The notes under the pieces were generated by a model that was given only the letters and a program-made list of their open reading frames with translations, did no database searches and was not told where the DNA came from. Shown here in pieces: positions 1 to 15,691 of a stretch of DNA of 64,000 nt; the stretch's first letter is position 1, and the number at the start of each line of letters is the position of its first letter. The position numbers were made by a program, and so were the translations under genes. Where the stretch lies: the NCBI RefSeq assembly GCF_037038585.1, contig NC_092520.1, positions 123,660,001 through 123,724,000 of the forward strand, read 5' to 3'. This DNA is from Patagioenas fasciata. Lineage: Eukaryota; Chordata; Aves; Columbiformes; Columbidae.

Positions 1-3000
1 TTTCCTCTTCTGAGTATATACAGTTATGGGCATTGACATGCTCGTTTTTCAAGCTGCAGCATCTAGAGTAGTGACTTATAGCATAAGCTAAGGCAGCAAA
101 CACTTACCCAAATGTCACTTTCTGTGGGGGTTATGCCCCTTCTCCACACAAGAAACAGGCACTCCAGGGGCTGTCATGCGAGTGGTTACCCAGACAGTCA
201 TGGCAGATTATTCCTACCTATGTTGGGCATTAGCCTTAATTATCAAATTAATGCAATTCAGCTACAGATAGATTGTGAATTGGGACTTAGTCTTCATTCC
301 TGTTCTAATGCTGTAAGATTTCAAGCTAACTGCAAGTTGCCTGCCAAATTGGGCCCATAGATGTGTCTTCCTCTGATGCTTATTTTGCACATATGCCAGC
401 GGGTGCTTCTGGAAGCCTTGTGCTCGGTGCAAGCTGCACAGCTTTCATGAACTCTGATGAGAACCACCCAGTTAGTCTGAGACAGCTGAGCCTCAGTGTT
501 CTAATAGATCTGTGTGCTGTTAGACCTCAGCACATTGTTATACTTGGGAGAAGGCAACTTTAATTTTCATATTGAATAGTAATGCTCTAAACTAAACATA
601 TTGCTTTGAATCAAAGTAGCCCAAACTTGAAAGCGTTCATAAAGTGGAAACAGGTGTAGTCAGCTGTTTAAATACTTCGCAAGTTGTTTGACACTTTACC
701 ACAGTAGTTTGATTCACATTTGAATGTCAGGCATTTGCATAAGTGGAGTGAGATCATAAATCATTTTGGACAGCGTATTATTATTGTGTTAGTTCCTGTG
801 GATTGATGGAAACAAGTAGCTGCAACAAAGCAATGCAAGCCTGTTCTGAGCATATATTTATGTTTATGATCATTAAAGCAAAGACAGTGATAGAAAGTAA
901 TTTTTCATTAATAGTAATAATAAAAATCGCATGAGGCTTTTCTCCATTATTTTTGTGCTTCCCTTTGGTAAGCTTTGAGTTGCTGAATTGAAGTGGGCCA
1001 AATGTTTGTTTAAATAAAAAAGTCAATAGGCCACCTAAAATCCATGTAGAAGGGTGTTCAGGCATTATGTCTGCAGAAGTGAATTGCAGCTGTACAGAGC
1101 ACTCTTAGTCGTGCACTATCTGGATTTTGTTGTCTTTTGAACAATTGTTGCATGATGTGACCCCTGATCTTTGTTTCTCTAGAAGTACACACTACTCCAT
1201 ATTTTATGACATGCCGCAAAATAGATGAAAATATTAATCTTTAAAAAAAAAAAAAGTTAACTTAATAGAGGAAGAAGGGAGAGAGCCAAGCATTATGTTA
1301 TAGGCTTTTGATGAATGTTCTGTATTTCATCTTTATGTACTTGAGCCAAGAGAGTAACTTATCTCTTTGCATAAACATATGGCAGCTTTGTTTTTAGGCA
1401 GATTTGTGACAGTAGTGAGCGAGTGACTTTCCAGGCTCTGACAGTTGTCATATTCATGGGCAGCAGTACTGCCAAAGAGCATTGTTTGTTAACATGGTTA
1501 TTCAAATTCCCTCCAACACCAGAGTACTGGATTCAGAAACTGCTTTTCCTAAAAAGTTGAATATTATTAGATTTGTTTTCTTGGGGGTTGTCTCTTCATT
1601 TGTTTGCGCCTTTTTGCTTGTTACTTTTATTGGTTTTGAAAGTCTGTATTTTGGAGCCAACATATACAATAGAAACTGATTGCCTTTGATCTAAAGTAGT
1701 CAAAGATATTGGATTTCAGCAACTGCAGTCTTTTCCTGGAGAATAGATCTGTTTGTGCTGTTTAACAATGGGAGCTGACTAGTGTATTTTCTCAATAAAC
1801 AATAAATATGAGAGACTGTGAAATGGAAAGCAAAAGAAATATCATTCCTGTCTTTTGAGAGAACAAAGACCATCTGACAGATTCACTCGTGCCTCCTGAT
1901 AGGTGAAGTAGGCAAGAAAGGGAAAATAATGAAGAAAACAGTCTTGAATAACACGTTGAAATGTGAAGGATTTTGTGAAGAAAAGAGAACCTGGATACAG
2001 GACCAAAAAACCCATGGTGTGTGTGAAACATTTATTCGAACAGATAAAAGGAAAAGAGAATATTTTTTATTAGATGGTTAGTATTTTACAGCCAATAAAA
2101 CAGTATCAGGAAACTGAGATCAGATATAAAGAAAGCCAACCCCTACATTTCTTGAAAACACTCTAAAATTTTCAAAGGAAAATACTGTCAGGCTCAAAAC
2201 AACAGCTTCATTATACTGAAAAGGAAGAGGAAAAGGGCATCCACATGCATGGTCCTTCTGTCTTCTGCTCAGTTCCCCACTTGCGCATTGCCAGTGTTGA
2301 TAGCCACCGGCCATACAGTGGTAGCATGCTCGAAGTTGCTAGTTACATTTTTCAGGGTGATGATGAGTAAAACAATGATAACGGTTAATTGTTTATAAGC
2401 TAACTGTTATATAAGCATTCACTATTTCTAAGCATGATTTGCTGAAATTTTTATGCTGTCTATCCCATATCCTACTTTTTTCACTGGAATTGAAAATTGG
2501 GTGGGGGCTGGAGGGGGATTCTCTGCTTCTAGTCTTCATCCGTCAAAGCTTATTTAAATGTAAATAGTAACCTTACATGCTTTCTGCTAATTTTCTTTTG
2601 CAATCCAAGAACCCCAAAAGGTCTAACTGAACAGATATGCAGCTTCAAAACAGATTTTCCTATCCATTTCTGACATTTCTAAAATCAGACCCAAATCAAA
2701 TCTGTGTAATAAATAACAAACTGTACATTTTTATATTATATAAATATCATTGAACACATAATTTACCAAGTTAGCAGAAAAGGGAAAGGCAATAGATAGC
2801 GGAAGATCTCAACCAATTCTGTTGCCACCTTCTGGATCATTTTACTCCCAAAGCAACGAGGTGGTTATAATCAAAAGCTGCCAATGAAGCTGCCCAAAGA
2901 ACGTGAGCAAAAAAAGATCAGATTTTGCATTATAAGAATATGTAGATAAGTCAAAATAAGAAGCAGCAGCCAGTGCCAAACTTTTTATTTGTGATTATTC

Positions 3001-6000
3001 AGAAATACTTCCAACAACTGTTCAAGTCCTTGATGTATTTACAAAGCGGGCAAGTGCTAGTAAGTAATCATATGGAGAGAAGGTGCACTATGGAAAACAA
3101 AACAATTTTATTTTTTTTTATACAACAAACCACTTAGACATGTGCTACATTTTATAATCTGAGTAGGAAAGCACTGAGGCATCTCCTTGAGTGCTCCCAA
3201 TAGTACTATTTGAAAATTAATTCAACAAGCTGTTGAGCAATCTTGCTTGATCCAGTAAAACACCCAAGAATGTGCAAAGTAATATGGTACACTCCCTGTG
3301 TCACCTGAACTCTGTTGCTAAATCTGTTATGGATTTTTACTGAATAAACTTAGTCTCATTTGTCCCAGTCCACTCATGCATAAATTTACTCTTTCCTTGG
3401 CATCAGGAGATGGATTTGCTTTTGTGTTGATTGCAACCTTTGCTCTAACCTGTGAAGTTACACGATCACAAGGAATCACAACTGAATGGGGAACAGTGGC
3501 AGAAGTCGTGAAATTTCCATCTCTGGTAAAATTTTAACTGATGTAATGAATAGCACTGCAGGCAACAGATAAAATGGGCAAAGCCCCCCTGTTAAAGTTG
3601 ACGTGGATCAGCTATGCAGTTCGTATTTTTTGTCTTAATACTGTCATGTATATACCTGTGTGGAGGATGATGAAGCCATGGGGCAAAAAGAAAGCAGAGT
3701 GCTGTTCTAGAGTTTCCTGAGTTCTTACGCTGACCTTTTTCAAGGGTAAATGTTGTGGTATATTGTTTATTTTTCTGATAAGTAGTTTGGGTTGCGTATA
3801 GAGGCATCCACTAAATTACTGTAATAGAGCGCTTTTGATAGCATTGGTTACCTCCAAGTTTTACTGTCACTAAACAAATGTAAGTTTGCTGAATGCAAAT
3901 TAACTTCATCACACGAGGATGTTTTAGAGACCAAAAGCATAAATGGGATCAAAAAAGGATTAGGCAAACTAACAAAGGAGTAATGAACTGTTAAACACAA
4001 TGGTTCACTAGTTCATTGAGTGGAGTCCCAAATATGCTGTTCAGTGATAAGGAACACTGTACATTTGCTTTGATTTTTCAGTATTTCTCTTAAGTATCCA
4101 CTGTTGATCATCCTGAGACACAAGATATTGGGCTCTGTGTTGGATGTCTTGGCCTGACTCTATAGCTGATGCACCGTGATGTCTTCATAGTCAAATCTGG
4201 TAGACCTCACCAATGGAAAAGCAATTTATTGTAATCCCACATACAATTGTTAAGAAATAATTTACTGGGGGTAAGGTGACTGGCACATCTTCTAGAAGAA
4301 GACAGAAGACATACTGCAAAGAGCTGTCCTTTAGAACATAGTGCTTTCTTCCTCTTCTTCTTATCCAGACCATTTTACAAAAACATTTGCCTCCTCTACT
4401 TTTGACTTTTTCAGCAGTGGCAGTTAGTTAGCACTGGTTTAATCCTGTTATAACCTCCACAGAGGATACCTGAAAAGGTGATGTGTATGCCATCCCATTT
4501 TCCTTCCAAAGGAAACTGCCCTGTACTTACTTATAAGCAAATATAATCCTTGTTTTAACTGATGATTTCTCAAACAATTGAACAAAATAAAGATCGAGGA
4601 ATAAATAGGTCTGGTTTAGATGTTTCTTCTCTGTAGCCAAAGGTAAAATCTATACATGATCTTGAGGCAGACAAGATCTGCGTACCTAAGAAATGATGAT
4701 CCTGAATTTCATGTTGGAAAATAACTTCTACTAATTTTCCTTCTAACCAAAAGGAAAAATGTATGTGGTACTTCTTCCACAGATATAGCCAAACAATGAA
4801 ATTGTTTATTCCACCTGGGACGATTTTATCTCTACCATCAGCCAAATTATAGATATTCATATGATACATTAATTTCTTATTTTGGGTGTTGAAAAATTAC
4901 TTTTTTCCTCTCTAAATCTATTTCTCAGTAGCTAAATTGTATCTGAAAACTTACACTTCTCCATTTGCCATATGGATCATAGGAGTCTGTAAATTGATTG
5001 AAGTTGCGTGTCTTGACTGACCCTTACCCAAAAAATACTACAATCACTAGTCAGTAGTTTCTCTGTCAAATATTTCCCAGTATGTGTTAACTGAGTTGTT
5101 ATAGCTGAAATAGATAGAAGATCCACAAAATTTCAAGTAAAGGTTATGATTTTTTACCTGGGCTACTTGTATAGTTGGATCTGAAGAATTCTTTGCTAGC
5201 CTCAAATTTTTGACCTATTAGCTAATACAATAAAAGATACTATATCTAACAAAAAATTTTATCTCATTGACCATCTTGTCATTTTAATAAAGACTTAGTT
5301 TAAATCTTTTCTCTGTAATTAGGGAGAGGATTTTTTTTATTGTTTGAAGTTAAAATTAATCCATAGGTGAAATATCAGAATTTTTAAAATAATCAACTTC
5401 AGCCGCTAAGGTTCAATAATGAACAGAGCTATTTTTTTAAACCTACTCTTTATGTCCTAGGAGTAATTAAATATGTTGTTCTAGGCATCTCTTCTGTTCT
5501 TGAAAAAGATCTTTCTTTTTGTCCAGAAGTGAAGGGGGAGGAAGTAGCTGAATGAGTGAAATCATCAGTATTGCGTGTCTCACTTCCAAACAATAAGCTA
5601 ATTAAACAAGTAGAATTTTTCATGTCACTGCCTGCATCCTTTAACCCCCACCAAGTGCATCTCTGTACCTCAAATTCATTGATAAACCATACAGATTTAA
5701 TTATTTTTCTGAGCTTGGATTGTGCCAGGACAGGAAACAACTGAGATCAGTAGCAAGATGCTGATGCTCCTGAGAAACAGAGAAGAGATCTATAAAAGTC
5801 AATTTTCAAAAAACCAATGGTTGAGTGTATAATGATTGGCTGTACAATGAGTTTAAATCTCAGATCAACACCTAACTGAAATTGTCCTGCAGTATTACAA
5901 GATGTCTTCTTGTAATTTCATTACTAAAAAGACAGATGGTGTAAATATCATAGAAATTATTTAAACTTTGAGACACCCAAATTAGAAAATATCCTAAAAA

Positions 6001-9000
6001 TACAAGGCAGGAATATTTGTAACAATTGCCTTCATTGGGCCCATAAGCCATAACTCCAAAAAACAGGCAGGTAGCCACACTAGTGACATGCTGGATCTTT
6101 GCTAATAAATTTCTCTGAGAAGCTTTGGATTAGGTGTCTCTCTTTCTCTAGAGTATGGATTTTGTAGCTCAGCTACTGAGTTTTTTCTGATACAAGTAGT
6201 GGCTGCTATATTTCAACAGATGATAATATCTTGCCTTTGAATGTAGCAAAGTAACCAGCTCTATGCCTCAAGGAACAATTTGTTCTTTATTCCTCTACAG
6301 CATTCTCAGCAAAAAACAGTCATCAGGCAGGTGATGAGCATGAAGAGTAACAGTGATTCGAGGGATTAGGCACTCTACATTAGGAGTTTAGATACGTATG
6401 AACCTGGTTGAAAAAACGGATCTTCAAATAAATTTTATTGGGCTACTCTTGACCCCATACTAAGGACTGTCTATCACAAAATTTATCTGCAGTGCTTTGA
6501 GGGACAGAGAGAGGTTGGCCTTTCTAAATCAATTCTTATAATCATCTCTAGTTTGTGGGGAGAATTTTCACCATTCCTTTGAGAAGTTCAATTATACAAA
6601 GATTACAGAAGTAGTTGTAGAAGATATTCTCAAGTGCCTTTGGTATTAACTCAGAGAGGACTGAGTCAAAAAATAATTTGAGGCCTGACATTAATCTTTG
6701 AATTTGTAGAAGAGCAATTGTTAGAAAATTCCCTATTGGTTGATTTTCCCAGTTCTATTCAGAATAGTTTTGAACAGAAGGTTATTCAGCAGAGGGTTAG
6801 TATTTCTGTTCTTCATAGCTGGCATAAAATATTGCTGTCAAGAGTCAATTTGGATAGGTAAATATTTTTTCTCCTGCAGTCTTCCAGTATGTATTTAAAA
6901 GGGACAGAGCAGGCTGAAAACCTGGCCTTGGAAAAAGAACTATTCTACTAAGTTTGATTAACATCAGTTGGTTGATGGATCAAAACCAGAATCTGAAATT
7001 GAAACTTTTTTTTAATACAGTGAGGCTAGAAGTCGAGTCTGGTTTTAACATTTTTTGAATTTAAAAGCCTGAGAATATTAAATCCTGTCTGTGTGTGCTC
7101 AAAGCCTTACAAAAGAAGCTGGGTTTACAACTAGTTTATTCAGTTCAAGATCATTGAATTCTGTCTGTGTGGCCTGATCTCATCAGGATTATCGTATTTT
7201 AGGTTATTGTCTTTGTGACAATAGTAGTCAGATCTAGCACCTACAAATCTGACCCAAAACTAAACTGTATCCTTAGGCAATCTTGGATTGTGAACATCAA
7301 ATCTTTTCTAACTGCAAATGATATTTCCTTCATTAATTCTAGAATCCCTGAAGTTATCAATTACACAAAGCCAAATGTTCAATATTGAAAATGCCCAGTA
7401 GATTTGCATTTAAATTTCTCTTACCTCTTTGTCATTGTTCAGAGATAGTATAAGTGATTCACAGATGTTTAAAATCCCATGAAATTATGAAAATATCAGC
7501 ATTTTGGGAAGAGCCTTTCCATAATTTGCATGAACAATAAGGTGGACAATTTACAAAGACAAGACTGAAGCAAATACATGCTTTACTCTGACCGAGAGGA
7601 GCAGCAACAGCTCAAGATAATATGACAAACATATTTGTCTCTGGTTTCCAGCTTAGATGAAGTCTATATGTATGAGCTGGGACCAAAAGGTCCCTTTAGT
7701 TCAGCTCTTCTAAATGTTATGCAGTTGCCATACTGTGGTGTACACCAATGGGGAAAAACAGATTTCCATTTCCAATTATAAAATACCAGGTAAAAGAGCA
7801 AGCACATGCAAAGCCTGGCTAGGACACACAGCTTAATAACCCATGCCTTGTTCTTAAACTCTTACTCTCAACAAGGGTTCACATCAGAACCAAGATCTCT
7901 TTGAAGATTTGGAAAATTTCCTGTTAGGTTTGATGAAAAACAGAGCTTTGCATGAGTTATTTTCACAAAGAGAACATAGGGCACAAGTCAAATTATTAGG
8001 CTCCCTTGGGGATGCTCAGGCAATTGCGTTGCTGGATTGACTGGGTGTCCCGAAGCATACGTGGAGCGCTCAGACTGTGTTTGCTGATGGCACTATCTTG
8101 TCCCCATGGAGTCTTTGACTTTTCCATCCGAAGGGCAAGAGAAGGCAGAACGCATTAATAAATCTCAGTATATTTGCTACTTGACATTTCAGCACAAACA
8201 TTTCAACAGAAATGCAGAGGTATTACTACCTTTGTCTTAGTGAAATTTTTGAACTCCCTTTAGTTCATATAGAGGAAACAAAAGCAGTTAGTATGTTGGC
8301 CTTCTACCTTCTCTGGGCTCAGGACTTTCTTAAAGTTTGGATTGTGGTCTTGGCATATTAAAGGAGACATAGCATCACTGCTTCATACCCATGTGAATAA
8401 ATGAAAACAAAGGCTGCACACTGTCTTCAGGATGCTCTGCCTTAAAATTTTCCATTTACCTTTAGTGAGGAACTGGTTTTAGTTATTCCTCCTTTGGGAT
8501 ATGTAGTATGCTTACCACAAGTGTTTTCCATTAGTAAGCATTTCAAGATGAGTACCCATACAGGTGCTTTTTGATATGTATAAGGGATCTTTGGACAGAA
8601 CCCTGCAGACTTTCAGATTTGCTACAGCGTCATGACAAAAGAAAAATACAAGGAATCTAAATAAAAGATTTTGTCACATTTTGGAGAAGAAGAGATTTAA
8701 TCTGGAGTCTTGAGGAAAATTTGAAAGTCCATTTCCATGTTTTCATTATGGGTAGAGAGGTCAGGTTTGCTTTTTACCTTGTGCTTGCAACCACTTATAT
8801 ACAAATAACATGCAGTATTTGCACAGATCTCTTTATATTTTTTGGTGGTAAACTGACACAGACTAACTTCTGATGTACTTGTGCTAAGTAACATTTTATT
8901 TGACAAATAGTCCTAATGAACTGGTAGGAAGTAGATTTCAATATTGGGTTTTAGAATCTGAGCATAAATAGATGTTGGTGGTTTTTTTATTGTTTCAGAT

Positions 9001-12000
9001 TTCTTATCTCTGAATTTTCTTGGGGTAGATTCAAGATGTCTAAAATTAAAATCATTGCTCCTTAGTGTAAATTAAAAGAAAAGTTAATTTTGTCTGAATT
9101 TATTTCCTACATGTTTAATGTGAAGATGCTGTGCTCCATCTCACCCCGAACTTTACCAGTCAGTGGAATTAGACCAGTGGTAAATATTGTCTAAAATTCC
9201 AAGAAGGAAACTTCCTTCACAGAAGATTAATATTGCACTTTTTAATTTAAGTTATAGTTTTTCAAGACAGAGATTTAGAAAGTCAAAAGCACATCTGGGA
9301 ATATTTTATAAACTGGAGTATTTTCCCAATGAAAATGCAAAGCTTGTCTTATATTATGTCCAAAATTTCATCTTAATTAGGATTTGCATTCCCTACAAGC
9401 AGCTATATTTTATGTTTGTTTTGACATCAGAGACATGCTGTTAATTAAATGTCAGGAAAAGCAAAGGTGGTGGAGAAAAAGAATGACATAAAATATGTAC
9501 ATGTGAAAATATGTATATGTGTGTGTGAAGCTAAGTAGTTTCTTTTGCTCAGTTGCAACTGAGCTCATCATTGAGCTTTTTGCTTCCTAGACCTCACTGG
9601 GAAAAATTACTTTGGAAGTTTAATGGAAGGGTAAAAGAAATTAAATTAAGATAATTTTTTTGTACTCAGTCTTGAGTAACCAGCTCTTCAGTTTTCATTC
9701 TGAAGGCCAATTCCAATCAGTCATTCTTCTCTTTGTAATATAAGGTTTATTGGGATAATTGGAGATTTTTTTGTGTGAGGGTCTTTTTCCTACTTCTTTA
9801 TGTATTTATTATTATTAGCTTCAGTTACTCTTAACCAGAAACACTGGTATATTATGAAGAAGAGGCAGTAGCTGTTACTCAAGTTCTTGTTCTGTCTTGA
9901 GATATGTGGTGGTCTGAAGTTCACAGGTGCAAACACTTGATTGTGTCAGCTATAACTAAGTATGAATTAGAAGTCTGAAATGGGAATAATCATTAACTAT
10001 TTTAACCATCCATTGAATATGGTTTATAACAATGATAAGATGTGACAGACTAGTACACAGTGCTACAATTGTTTATCATATGCTTACCGATCTATTTACT
10101 TCCTTGCATAAAATGTTCTTTGTGAACTGAAGCATCGGTGGAAACTTTGTGTGTTCATCCTGAAGGTGATTTTAGATCCCTCCTATTGTCCCATACAGGG
10201 ACTACTGAATATAGCAAGGAACAGAGAAATGCAGCCAAGCTCATTTACTAGGTACTGGGCCAGAAGACAATCTGTTCACTGGAGTTTCTCATGCTTTTTC
10301 ATGTATGACTTCTTGTTTATCTTTACACTGCCAAGGACTATTGGCCAAAGTTATGGTCTAGCATGTGAATAGCATTATTTTCCATGTACTCTGGCATTAT
10401 ACAGTCCTCTGACTGCAAATCTGCCCTGCCTCCCCACACATACACATAGAGATATAATTGTTTTCTTATACCAGAGTATAGGAAGTAATATTCTCTACTG
10501 GAAAGCGAAAACAGTATTCCACTTGTCCCATGAAGTTATTGTCTGTAGAGCTAGTTAATTCTCCACACATTTATTTTATTAGGTTAATCACCGAATCTGA
10601 ATGATGCACAGATTTTTAAGGTTGGGACAAATAATGTCTCTAGAGAGTCAAACTATAGCCTTATAAAAAATTGTTCTGCCTGTGCCTATATCCTGAAAAG
10701 GAAGACAGTCAAGTCACAGTAGTATATCAAATAATATGAGATTTAGAATGCAAAAATCACAGCAGACATCTTATTCAGCACCAGATAAAATCTGAGTGAA
10801 AAAATAAAATTAAGAATGGGGTCCTGTTCCAAATTCTTCTGGAGACTGTTTCTAGATACATGAGGAGCTGCCTCCCTCTACAGGACCATGCCTGACCATG
10901 ACAGCTGTGGAATAATAGAAATACCAGCTATGAAATGGAAACTAACAGGCAGCAGGAACAGAACATTCTCACAGATGCTTTGAGGCGTGGTTTTTACTCC
11001 TAGAGTGTATTAGGGATACCATCAGTTCCGCTGGAAAAGAAAATGGTTTCCTTTGATTGACTTAACTTTCCCCCAAGTAAATAAACTTCACTGAGGAGGG
11101 GAGAAACACATAAAGTAGGTACTGTGCGTCAACTGCTTTTACAAACATCTTTGAGCAATGCTATTGCCAACGCATAAAAACCTTAAACTACATGCCAGCA
11201 GAATCTACAAATTTTCCAGTGAGAAAACACATGAAATGCACGTGCATTCTGCTTGCTATAATACCGACCACTTCTTGCACATTTCGTGGATGTGTGTAGA
11301 GCAGGGCACCAAAGTGGTGGGTCAAGCTGGGAATTCAGGTTTTACCACCCTGATGCTGTCCAGCTGCTTGGGGCCTTTCCAACCTGCCTGACCTCCAGCT
11401 CTTTGTCTTTCGCCTCATTTGAGGCGAGATCTCACTGAGGAGGAAATTATGTCTCACTGTATGTTTACATGAAGTTAATCACAACAAAATGCTTATTTAA
11501 ATTACAACCCCTGGGTTGTACATAAAAATTATCTAAATAATCTTTTTTTTATTCTGTACTTTGAGGTAACAGTGTGTGTTGTATGCAATTTATATTGGTC
11601 TTTTACAGTTCTCTTGTATTCTTTACATGCTTGTCACAGGCTAAGTCTCTGCTATCACCTACGTGTAAAGATGTGTGATACTCCTTTGAGGAACCTACCT
11701 GTAACTTTCATAACTCTTCCTCTCAGAGAAAATTTACTCACCTATTCGCACTTCATTCCTTTCCTGTAGGTGGAATTAAACTGCAAGAGCATTGTTTTTC
11801 TTGTATTAAACACAAGGTATGAAGTAGTCTTATGAATGAATAGTATCTTTGAGTTTAAAAATCGGGATAATCTATATTTCGTTGGTGTCTAGAGAAAGCT
11901 CTTCTGCCTGCAACCTTCATAGTTGTTTGCCATACAGTAATGAGGGCATTAAAAGAGTTGAATGCACAAAATAACTTAGGAATAAATGATTGATGGTTGA

Positions 12001-13439
12001 CTTTTCCTTAATTTAAATTGAAAAATTCATAGCAGAGCACTGTTTTGAGAAAAGCGAATTTTAGTAGACTAAAGGATCTGAAATTTAAACTAATATTTGG
12101 TGTTCTAACATTGGGCAGACCCAGAACGTTTGTAATTACCCCAGTGTTGTGATCCACAGGAGGCTGTGGGGATCAGAGGGAACTCTAATCTCCAAAATCT
12201 TTGTTGATGTTATTGCAAAATGTAAAGGTAAAGGAAGAGTTGTCGAAGTCTAATATAGCTAGAATTTGTGCATGAAAACAGGTAAGAAAAGGCTTTTCAG
12301 CTATATAAATATAGAAATAAATGGAGCTACTTTCATGATGCAGTGACAGCACAGGTATTGTTTTGGATGTGGTATTAGAAGAAGCTATTTTGCCTTGACT
12401 TCCCCCAGTCCTCAAAACTAAAGGAGGTAATCATCTTAGGTAAATTGAACCACCTCTGTCGCAGAGGTGTGAAACAATTAGAAAAGGAAGATGTCAACCC
12501 AGTAGCCAGGACTACGTTATGACAGCCAGCCAGATACATTTGGAATATAGCAAATATAATACCTATATTTAAAATGGGGAGAAAAAGATCATCTTTGTAT
12601 CTACATGCATCTGTAGTATCAAGGGATTAAAAAAATACTGAAAGCACAATTAAATACATTGAAATATATAGAAAACATATTTCATTATAGCAGAGGCTTT
12701 AAGATATAGATCAAACCAGGTTCATCACTTTGACAAATTTCTACAGGTACTATAGATCCTTTGTCTAGTATAATGCATCAGCCTGACATTCATGAAGTTT
12801 AGTTATGAAAGAACTATTAAAAAACTGGAAAAGGCATGCATAATAGGAGAATTGTGAAATTAATTATAATGTAAATTAATCAGAAACAGATGAAATAATG
12901 ACAGGCATTGTTGAAAGCTGGATTACAGTGCAGATTAGAGGTGAAGCTCTCTAGATTAATTTTGGGATTAATCTTATTTACTGTTTTGACAGGAGCTATT
13001 CTTGCTGTCTTTATCTTTATTTGCTTTAAATCTAGGAGGGGGAAAAGCTTCTTTAGGGTGAAAGATCAATTCACGAAAAGGAATGGACATAAACTGTCCA
13101 TAATTATATTTTTACTGAAAACTAGAATAGCAATACCCTTTAGCAGAAGTAATAAGACCAAAACAGAGACACGTTACTGCTAAAATAAATAAATGCCTGC
13201 ATCAATAGTGAACTAGCCTTGATGATCTTTTAATCTCTATCTGGTAATTTGTTTTAATGAAGTACATAATTGGTTTGGTTTTTTGGGTTTTTTTAATATA
13301 AATAGACTGAAAGGAAAATTTAAACCATATGCAATGAAAGCAACACAGGGCCACATTCCAAACAGCAAGGCTACACGAAAATGTCAAATATTCAATCCTC
13401 ACTGACACCTCTGTCCTGTGTAATGAATATGGCTGGTAT

Positions 13440-13620
13440 CCTATTAGAGGAGAAAAGAGAGTATGTAATTACAGAATGAATCATAATGCAAATATTATCA
13501 GTGGGGCTGAGTCAATATTGCAAATGGCAATTGTAATTCAGATTTTTCACTTTTAGTTTTAATGCTGTAGTAGTGGGTTTGCATTGCATTTTGTTACATC
13601 CGTGTGTGCGTTTATAATTC
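13440..13620. promoter_or_regulatory. Possible conserved-type non-coding element with octamer site
   Basis: Unique sequence containing a perfect POU octamer ATGCAAAT at 13486-13493, with further TGCAAAT-like and TAATTA-like cores nearby. Such sites are frequent by chance in AT-rich DNA, so support is thin. Confidence 0.12.
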
Positions 13621-15638
13621 CTAGTAACATTAAGACAGAACACCAAGCATATATTTCGATCAAACACTAAATAATTACTACAAGTTGAAAGTATTCATTC
13701 CAGGATTATCCAGCCGAAACAGTAAAACTGCTATAAATTTCACCTTTTTTTTTTTTTTCTTCTTCTTCTTTTCCCAACCTGGCAAATAATGCTTTCTGAA
13801 TCAAAACTCACCAAGCAAGTTTCCAAGCATCTCCTTATCTGTCCACACTCAGAGAACTCCAAGAAGCAGAAAGGCTGATACAGATGCTAGTAACATTTTG
13901 AAAATGTTGAAATCCTTTTAAGTAGCACAGAAGGATATTTGTCTATAAATTGTCTACAGCAAATATGCCATCAGTGTAAAAATTAAAGCCCCCTTTAAAG
14001 GCCAAACTGTCAGTAAAAGTTTTTAAATCCTTAGGAAGGATGCAGAAAATATCCGATTCTAAATTAGGAAAAAACTATATGTTTTTGTGTTACAGATTTT
14101 GAAGAACAACTAGGCAAGAAATGCTCGGCAAAGAAAGGATTAACATCAATTTCTGTAACTTAGCCTAATATAGATGTTGATGATTATGTAGCCAGTCACT
14201 GGTAGAAACTTAGCTGCAGCACAGTCATCTTCAGTAAATCTCAAATAGGATAAATAATCAGTAAGCACTTGTCTCCCATTAAGTCAACAAAAATAAATTA
14301 GAGGAAATATGAGCCTCAGAAATCATAAACACAATGCATCTATCATGTTTTCTCATACATGTGGTAATACTTAGTGTGGGTTGTAGTGTCTTTTTTTCAG
14401 TACTGCTTTCATAAAAATTCCTACAAATACTGAAAGTATTTGGAGATTATGTTGACCACTATTAGATTTCCAAGTTGTCACCTTACCACACTGTTTTTGC
14501 TTGGACTTTAAAAGTTGCTCATAGTCTCATCGGATAGAAACTCCCTGAAGGATGTCTTGTAATTAAAAACAAGAAAATTTCACCTTTCTGTCAAAAACTT
14601 TGAGTTTATTTTTTTCTTGGAAAGCAAACAAAACAAATCTCTGAAGAGAGCTCTTCACACATGTTGGAAATAACTGTAATCAGACTATGGGCGCAGATGA
14701 ATCAGAGAAATGTTGTTTATTCAACTCATTGACAACTTCACGAAATCATCAGTTTCTCAGTAATTTTGAGGGACATAATTTTGTCTTAAAATCTATGTAA
14801 ATGTCATGAACAAACTGGTGTCCCTTGATTGATCCCCCTGGTGTCCCTAGTTTTTTACATCATAAAAATTAATTTAGCAATGCCTTCTCTGTTTTGCCAC
14901 AAATTACTTTTTTTTTTTCATTGCAATGTGAGCTTGGCAACTCTTCTAATTAAAATGCTTAAAATTTAAAAAAAAATTCTGTCCCTTGACTTTTCAGTTT
15001 TAATCTCAGCATGGGTAAATTATCCCAGACCAAAAAAGCACAAATGCTTCCTATCAAAAGTGATACTCTTAAAGCAATGTATTTTCTAATTGATATACAT
15101 ATATAATGAAATTCTGTAGGGTGAATAATAGAAACCACATTTTCTGAGACAAGCCATTTAATTTTCATTTTCACTTTGCATCCTCTTAACACATATAAGC
15201 AATTATCTGAGTATCTTCCAGTTGGACATATGGGAGTCGTGCTAGTTGTGTAGGTGTATAGATCTGATTTATGTACACAATCAGGCATTCTTCTCTATAA
15301 ATAGGCACATTCCAGTATATGCCATGAAATGTACATAAATATGGCAATCCTTATTTTAGGGCTTCCTTACTTAAGAAACCAGATGTAAATTTTGTCTAGG
15401 CTGAGGTATTTCGTTATTTACCGTGGCCCATTTGCCAGACACACAGAAATGTTGGGTCCATGGTCTGTCTGAATATATAAGTTGACTTTGCCACAAACAA
15501 GAGTCAAAATTTGTAAAGAGCTATCTAGGAACCCAGTGTAAAGTACATGACAATAAGGTCCTTGAAAGAGTTGCAACTGAAGTAGATTTACTCTGACAAT
15601 TCAGAAAAAGTTTTTTGGATGACCCAGCTAAATATTTT

Positions 15639-15691
15639 TGTTTGTTTGTTTGGAGTTTTTGTTTGTTTGTTTCTTGGGGGTTGTTTGTTTT
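15639..15691 (+). repeat. Imperfect (GTTT)n repeat
   Basis: GTTTGTTTGTTTG blocks are separated by GAGTTTTT and CTTGGGGG interruptions. Confidence 0.9.

Noticed and set aside
12908-13183. Frame with a membrane-helix-like segment (LILGLILFTVLTGAILAVFI)
   Set aside because: T-rich DNA readily encodes such hydrophobic runs, and there is no supporting splice chain or family match.
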